From NCBI GenBank assembly GCA_036924085.1, contig JAVGWX010000019.1, positions 10,620,196 through 10,684,195 of the forward strand: a stretch of 64,000 nt of DNA. The letters run 5' to 3'. Positions within the stretch are counted from its first letter, which is position 1; the number at the start of each line of letters is the position of its first letter. The notes below the pieces were generated by a model, which saw nothing but the letters and a program-made list of their open reading frames with translations, made no database searches and was not told where the DNA came from. The position numbers and the translations under genes are program-made. Source of the stretch: Ariolimax columbianus. Its lineage: Eukaryota; Mollusca; Gastropoda; Stylommatophora; Arionidae. Positions 58,406 to 64,000 of this stretch are shown here, piece after piece.

Positions 58406-58799
58406 GGCGCATTTTGACGCCTGTTCTGGTAGTATAACCCGAATTGTGCTCGTTTTAACGAACAACAATAACAAAAAAAAAAACCAAACACACCAACTAG
58501 TTGTTCAAGTCGGCCGACCAAACCTTCCACAAAATTGTTCAGACTACTGTTCTGTGTGGTTTTCACAATGAAACACAACATAATGTTATGTTTCACAACA
58601 TAACTATGTGAGATTGAGTATTTCTGCTACCCGTTTTATGTTAACCGTTTATTATATGGCAAATATTGTTGTGTCACTCAGTGGTAGTTGCAGTTGAATG
58701 AACGTATCTTAAAATTAAACAACTATGCCACATCCTATGTTTTAATATCTGAGGCGTCAGTGGCTACGCTTGTTGTGTGAAACTGTATGATGTATATAT
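58406..58799. other. Intron segment paralogous to about 52350-52465
   Basis: 'GTCAGTG' followed by 'CTACG' and the lead-in to the TAG array match the B1 side. No gene. Confidence 0.5.
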
Positions 58800-59061
58800 G
58801 TATGTTGTAGTAGCACTAGTAGTATTAGTATTAGTAATAGTAGTACTAGTAGTAGTAGTAATAGTAGTAGTAGTAGTTTTAGTAGTATAACTAGTAATGG
58901 TACTAGCAGTAGTAGTAGCACTAATAGTATTAGTAATAGTAGTAGTTGTAGTACTAGTAGTAGTAGTAGTGCTAGTAGTAGTAGTAGTGCTAGTAGTAGT
59001 AGTAGTAGTAGCAGCACCAGCTGTAGTAGTAGCAGCAGTAGTTGCAGCAGTAGTAGTAGTG

Positions 59062-59094
<33 letters not shown>

Positions 59095-59184
59095 CTAGTA
59101 GTAGTAGTAGTGCTAGTAGTAGTAGTAGTAGTAGCAGCACCAGCTGTAGTAGTAGCAGCAGTAGTTGCAGCAGTAGTAGTAGTG

Positions 59185-59217
<33 letters not shown>

Positions 59218-59307
59218 CTAGTAGTAGTAGTAGTGCTAGTAGTAGTAGTGGTAGTAGCAGCACCAGCTGTAGTAGTAGCAGCAGTAGTTGCAGCAGTAGT
59301 AGTAGTG

Positions 59308-59340
<33 letters not shown>

Positions 59341-59430
59341 CTAGTAGTAGTAGTAGTGCTAGTAGTAGTAGTAGTAGTAGCAGCACCAGCTGTAGTAGTA
59401 GCAGCAGTAGTTGCAGCAGTAGTAGTAGTG

Positions 59431-59463
<33 letters not shown>

Positions 59464-59640
59464 CTAGTAGTAGTAGTAGTGCTAGTAGTAGTAGTAGTAG
59501 TAGCAGCACCAGCTGTAGTAGTAGCAGCAGTAGTTGCAGCAGTAGTAGTAGTGGTAGTAGTAGTAGTAGTAGTAGTAGTAGTAATAGTAGAAGTGGTAGT
59601 AGTAGTAATAGGAGTAGTAACAGTAGTAGTGGTAGTAATG
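58800..59640. repeat. (TAG)n array with a 123-bp higher-order unit, five copies
   Basis: GCAGCACCAGCTGTAGTAGT recurs at 59011, 59134, 59257, 59380 and 59503, exactly 123 bp apart. Frames of 250-300 codons on both strands (poly-Val, poly-Leu, poly-Thr) are artefacts. Confidence 0.97.
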
Positions 59641-59992
59641 GTCAATGAATCACAAATGCTGAATGACTGACACATTTACTTGTAAATCGTCACAAAATGA
59701 TTAATAAAATGAATGGTCAATGACTCAAACAACGATGACTGACTATCACACTGCATGGGATGTATAAAGCCAGAAAAAAACTCCTACCACTTGACATGAC
59801 CGTTTTTTGTAGTGTTTCCTAGCTCTGGTTCTTGATCTTTAGGTATGCTATAATGGTTCTACGCCACGGTATTTTAGACTGGCGTCTCTTTCGACTCCCT
59901 CCCGGGTTCATTTAACATTCAATAATCAGATTAATTATCAATATGTACGGTCATGATATTTGTTTTTCATGTAGTTGCTTCAATTCTTCTAT
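59641..59992. other. Intron segment duplicated from 45.27-45.56 kb
   Basis: Shares the order of several 10-20 bp blocks with 45275-45560 downstream of exon A2. Interrupted by the minus-strand LINE at 59993. Confidence 0.6.
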
Positions 59993-62025
59993 CAGGTCAG
60001 GTCAGATCAGGCCAAGTTAACCTGTAATCGGTGAGGTGGTTGGTGCACCCATGAAGACACCCATATAGTGCGCCGCAAGACCGTCTGATTATGATATGTG
60101 TCCGGACCATGAGAGTTTTCCGTCTTTTCACCGTTGCCAAAAAGTCCTTAATGATGGTGTGATTCTTTCTCTATTTTCTCATTTGTATGTAACGTTATGA
60201 ATTCTTCGGAAACATCTCATCTTGAAGGTCTGTATTCTCCGCTGCAGATTACCTGTAATTGTCCATTATCTCAAAAGCATAGACGAATATTGACATGACC
60301 TATGTACGCATTAATCTGGCCTTCGTGCATATGGCTAACCGGTTATATTGACAGATTTTGTTAATCCGTGCAAGCATCGTTATTGTCTGTGCTATTCTGG
60401 CCAACACCTCACATTTTGATCCCTCATCCCTGACATTCGAGTCCAGATATTTAAAACGGGCGACCACTTCGAGTTTCTTTAAAACTACTGTTCAAGCCCT
60501 CGGCGGCGTTGTTCGTCATTGATTGTATCTTTCCACACCATATCCAATCTCTACACCATAGCCAAATCTCCATACCATACCCAATCTCCCTACCATAGCC
60601 AAATCTCCATACCATACCCAATCTCCCTACCATAGCAAATCTCCATACCATAGCCATCTCCCTACAATACCCAATCTCCCTACCATAGCCAATCTCCATA
60701 CCATACCCAATCTCCATACCCTAACCAATCTCCATACCATACCCAATCTCCATACCATAGCCAATCTCTATACCATAGCCAATCTCTATACCATAGTCAA
60801 TCTCTATACCATTCCTAATCTCTATACCATAGCCAATCTCCATACCATAGCCAATCTCCATACCATACCCAATCTCCATACCATAGCCAATCTTTATACC
60901 ATAGTCAATCTCCATACCATAGCCAATCTCCATACCATAGCCAATCTCCATACCATAGCCAATCTGCATACCATAGCCACTCTCCATACCATAGCCAATC
61001 TCTATACCATAGCCAATCTCTATACCATAGCCAATCTCCATACCATAGTCAAAAGCTGATTCATTGAGGCTTCTGACTCATTCCCGGAGTTCTGCCTCGG
61101 AGTCTGTCAGCCATCGATGTAATCTGCAAAGCGAAGGTTGGTAATCGTTCGCCTCCCTATATTGACAGAAGCAACGTGATCTTCAAGTGCCTCACTCATA
61201 CGTCTCTCAATAAATATGTTGTAATTGTTGGGGGGAGTGTACAACTCTGTCTCATACCGAAAGATGTGCGAAACCAGCTCCAACCTCCCCCCCCCCCTTT
61301 CCTTTCACAAATATTGGGCTGGACGCCTTGTTATACAGGTGTTCAAGGGCATGTATAATATTTTTATTGATTGAATACATCTTCATGGTTGGCCATAGTA
61401 CTTTATGCCATAACATAATCAAACGCCTTCTTTAAATCAACAAACACATGATATAGTTTTTGCTGCTGTTCTAGATATTTCTCGCTTAGCAGTCTCAAAT
61501 TAAATATCTTTTCTGTAGTGCATCTTCCTGGTCTGAACCCTTCTTGCTCCTCAGCAATGATGATCTCCGTTTTCGGTTTCAATCGGTCGAGGATTATTCT
61601 AAGCATGAACTTGCTAGGGTGGCTGATGAGGCTTATTGATCTGTAATTTGCGTACAGATTTAGGTTTCCAGACACAAGTAACGGTTTAACCATCGTCTTT
61701 GTCCATAAGTCCGGCCAGTTTCCTGTCGCCAATATTTTGTTGCAGATGTGTGTCAAACCTTCCACCACTAATTCCCCACCTGCTTGTAAGAGCTCTGCTG
61801 GTATATTGTCCACACAAGCCGCCTTCCCACATCTCAATGTCTTTACCGCTTCAGCCACCTTCTATTTTGTTATCAGTGGGCTATCCTCTATCGTTGTTGG
61901 TGTTGGAGAGATTGCTTTTACTGGCTCGTCTCATCCATTGTAGTTGTATATCTCGGAACAGTACTCTGACCATCGTGCCAGTACGACTTTGTCTTCTATA
62001 AGGTACTTGCTGCTTTCATCCTGGA
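59993..62025 (-). mobile_element. LINE (same family as 1396-2702) with internal 18-bp VNTR
   Basis: Minus strand. RT N-terminal part at 61403-61858 (VKTLRCGKAACVDNIPAELL, ISLISHPSKFML, HVFVDLKKAFD), GMRQSCTL-like block near 61250, a region replaced by an 18-bp array at about 60530-61050, and a 3' end (60000-60470) matching the tail of the 1396 copy, including the GACCTGATCTGACC-type end. It is 5'-truncated at 62025 against a family-3 SINE. The FADD region lies where the VNTR is and is not identifiable. Confidence 0.85.
60530..61050. repeat. 18-bp tandem array inside the LINE
   Basis: About 28 copies of CCATACCATAGCCAATCT. In frame on the minus strand as EIGYGM repeats. Confidence 0.95.
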
Positions 62026-62403
62026 TCTTCTTCTTCTTCTTCGTACGCTGTTTACAGCGATATTTACGTTGCACTGTTTTATTTTGTTAAGCCTGTGGCT
62101 CAGTGCATCCGATTTCAACAGGCGTTTCTGTAGGGTTGCCCTCCTTAGCCTTTGGCTTTTCCCAGCCTAACTGCAAGGCAGCAGTTGGTTTTTGGTCAGA
62201 GTTGTCTCTCTTAGGAAGTTGTCTTGCAGGACTATCGAGTCTTCCCTACTCGTGTCTATAGGGTTTGGCAATGATATGATGGACTGTGTACAAGTTTGTA
62301 CTATCCCGGAAGAGAGGCAGCCCAGTGTGACTGTGTCCCAGGATCGTCACGTCCTGCCAGAAACGTAGCATATGCATGTGAGTGAGGTATCTCTTTGCTC
62401 CCT
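62026..62403 (-). mobile_element. Family-3 SINE-like element (minus)
   Basis: Inverted copy of 33262-33650. The (CTT)n at 62026-62040 is its GAA tail. Its body includes CAGTGCATCCGATTTCAACA, the complement of the shared central block. Confidence 0.8.
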
Positions 62404-62582
62404 TTATTTTCTCAGCTCATCTGCAGTGATGGTACGCCTAGCATTCCCCGCCACCCGGGAGGTTGTCACAATAGGGCAGGAGATGCAATGTCCGCTGGAC
62501 TGCATCTCTTCTGCGTTCATTGGGATGACTGATATCAGACAGAGGCAAAGAGCGAGGCAGGAGTGCATTTAACCAGGTGCAT

Positions 62583-62779
62583 TTCTGCGGCTCGACTAGG
62601 CCGGGCTGAGACGCAAGCCCCAGCCATGTCGTAGCCTCCCATCACAGCGGTGCTGAGATTTAGGGCGGGATTTTGGCTTAGAGGCGTTCGGCCGTAGTCT
62701 CTCAGATGGTAGCTTCGCACCATTGGCTTATCAGCCAAGCACGTGGACCAAATGTCAGCGACCTGTGATTCCTCTCGCA
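62583..62779 (-). pseudogene. 28S rRNA 3'-region fragment (partial duplicate)
   Basis: Antisense 28S: GGCTTAGAGGCGTTCGGCCG, GGTAGCTTCGCACCATTGGC and ACCAAATGTC match the conserved 28S 3' domain. It ends in CCTCTCGC, inside the sarcin-ricin loop complement. Many substitutions compared with a functional gene. Confidence 0.8.
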
Positions 62780-62866
62780 AGTGTGCATTTGACCAGGGGA
62801 CAAGCCTGGTCATGGCACGGAGATGTTGTTCGCCTGGTGTGCGGACATATCTCATGGTCTAGGGTT

Positions 62867-63312
62867 TAGTCTCAGCAGTTCGCAGTGAGGTAGCTAATCT
62901 ACTGCTTAAGACACCCCGACGGAGAACTAAGTCTTTTACTAGTGGTTTCATACCTCATCGCCGTATGGGGTGAATATCGCGCAGATTCTCGCCCGCTTTG
63001 ATAGGCGGACGGCAGAGATCTCTTTCTGCGGCTCGACCAGGTCGGGCTAAGACGCGAGCCCAAGGTCCCAACCATATCCTAGCCTCCCATAACCGTGGTG
63101 CGGAGATTTAGGGCGGATTCTGGCTTAGAGGAGTTTGCAGTAATCCTTCACATGGTAGCCTCGCGCCATTGGCTTATGGGCCTAGTGCGAGGACAAATGT
63201 CTGCGACTCCTCTCGAATTGAGCAGGATTACCGTAGCAACGCCCTGTCATTTGTACGGTAAGACTGACCTGTCTTCCGAAGGTCTAATACCAGCACCGTT
63301 CACTATTAGACC
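62867..63312 (-). pseudogene. 28S rRNA 3' end, degenerate
   Basis: Antisense order fits 28S from its 3' terminus upwards: TTTAGTCTCAGCAG with CTACTGCTTAAGACACCCCG (62868-62920), GGCTTAGAGGAGTTTG, then the sarcin-ricin loop complement ACTCCTCTCGAATTGAGCAG (63208-63227, altered from the near-universal CCTCTCGTACT), and GACCTGTCTTCCGAAGGTCT. Changes in an invariant loop indicate a pseudogene. Confidence 0.8.
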
Positions 63313-63521
63313 AAAAGAATCAATAGAGGGTTTTTTTATATGTCAGTCATGACCAGGTATCTGAAACCTGCGGTTTCTGCGGGGTTAAACACAATCTCCG
63401 TAGCGTTCTTTCATTAGAAGGTTAAAGAGCTGACCTGTCTTTCGGGAGTCTAATACCAGCACACGTTCACTATTAGACCCAACGAGAGTGCTCTCGATAT
63501 GTCAGTCGTTCTACAGTATTG

Positions 63522-63548
63522 TCGTGTTGAGTCAAATTAAGCCGCAGA

Positions 63549-63583
<35 letters not shown>
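63522..63583 (-). pseudogene. 18S rRNA 62-bp fragment (duplicate)
   Basis: Repeats the segment TTGAGTCAAATTAAGCCGCA through CCGTCAATTCCTTTAA found in the larger block at 63713. One base differs (AGACTCC for AGGCTCC). Confidence 0.9.
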
Positions 63584-63586
<3 letters not shown>

Positions 63587-63712
63587 CGAACACTGTATGC
63601 AAGACAGTCAAGCTACCGAGAGGATAGCCCCAGATTTCGAGGGTCTAATTCCAGCACCCGTTCCATATTAGACCCAACGAAAGTGCTCTCGGCATCTCAA
63701 TCATTTCAGTGT

Positions 63713-63740
63713 TTGGCCGTGTTGAGTCAAATTAAGCCGC

Positions 63741-63789
<49 letters not shown>

Positions 63790-63955
63790 TTCGCAACCAT
63801 ACTTCCCCCGGAACCCAAACACTTTGGTTTCCCGGAAGCTGCCCGCAGAGTCATCGAAGCAACTCCTGCGGATCGCTAGTCGGCATCGTTTATGGTCAGA
63901 ACTACGACGGTATCTGATTGTCTTCGCGCCTCTGACTTTCGTTCTTGATTAATGG
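63713..63955 (-). rRNA. 18S rRNA central fragment
   Basis: Antisense 18S around the universal segment CCGTCAATTCCTTTAAGTTT, with CGGAACCCAAACACTTTGGT, GCATCGTTTATGGTCAGAAC and TTTCGTTCTTGATTAATG. Closely like lophotrochozoan 18S, far better kept than the adjoining 28S pieces. It stops matching at both edges (TGGATCAAAAAG instead of expected 18S sequence to the right), so it is a fragment. Confidence 0.85.
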
Positions 63956-64000
63956 ATCAAAAAGTTCTTACCTTGTCTAGGTGTTACCAGTTCTTTGACA

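Noticed and set aside
58006..58437. Heptad-like KQGSDEL coiled-coil protein on the minus strand
   Set aside because: The 21-bp repeat gives seven-codon periodicity on both strands. No start or flanking coding sequence.
58757..59675. Poly-Leu, poly-Thr and poly-Val/Ala frames of 250-300 codons on both strands
   Set aside because: Same triplet array read in different frames and strands.
59970..59992. Possible small exon after CATGTAG
   Set aside because: Codes only a few residues unlike the microexons and abuts the LINE end. No paralogous support.

Overview
The window looks like intron- and repeat-rich animal nuclear DNA, most likely from a mollusc. The evidence is GT-AG introns, several tRNA-derived SINE families, many decayed LINEs (R1/I-like, CR1-like, RTE-like), a hAT transposase relic, and an 18S rRNA block at the right edge that reads as lophotrochozoan. 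The mollusc assignment is inference. Most of the 64 kb is transposon relic and tandem repeat, and almost all long open frames here are by-products of repeats.

Layout. 1-8.5 kb: nested LINEs (an R1/I-like element split by a SINE-like VNTR element and by a second LINE; a CR1-like element split by a SINE and a third LINE). 8.8-14.1 kb: SINE, hAT relic, short-period array, and a composite element carrying about 44 copies of a 37-bp repeat. 14.2-17.1 kb: I/Jockey-like LINE with RNase H. 18.3-22.2 kb: RTE-like fragments and a 'family-4' retroposon with a 19-bp VNTR tail. 22.6-27.3 kb: three large arrays (26, 30 and 37 bp). 27.3-31.7 kb: mostly unassigned, with an RNase H relic.

From 31.7 to about 58 kb runs the one apparent host gene, on the + strand. 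It has a signal-peptide exon (31739-31804), then 12-bp microexons (37516, 43726, 46593, 56058) alternating with 102- or 111-bp exons (40906, 45143, 50214, 57867). Every exon is phase 0 with GT-AG borders. The larger exons come in two paralogous pairs, each predicted to encode one helix. The surrounding introns are segmentally duplicated and packed with minisatellites, SINEs and LINEs. The predicted product is a small secreted protein built from repeated amphipathic or hydrophobic helices. I do not recognise the family, and the 3' end is not found in this window. Replacement differences strongly outnumber silent ones between the paired exons.

58.7-62.4 kb: TAG-rich array, an antisense LINE with an internal 18-bp VNTR, and a SINE. 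62.5-64 kb: a scrambled antisense mosaic of 28S 3'-end and 18S fragments, either an rDNA-derived pseudogene cluster or an assembly artefact at a contig edge.
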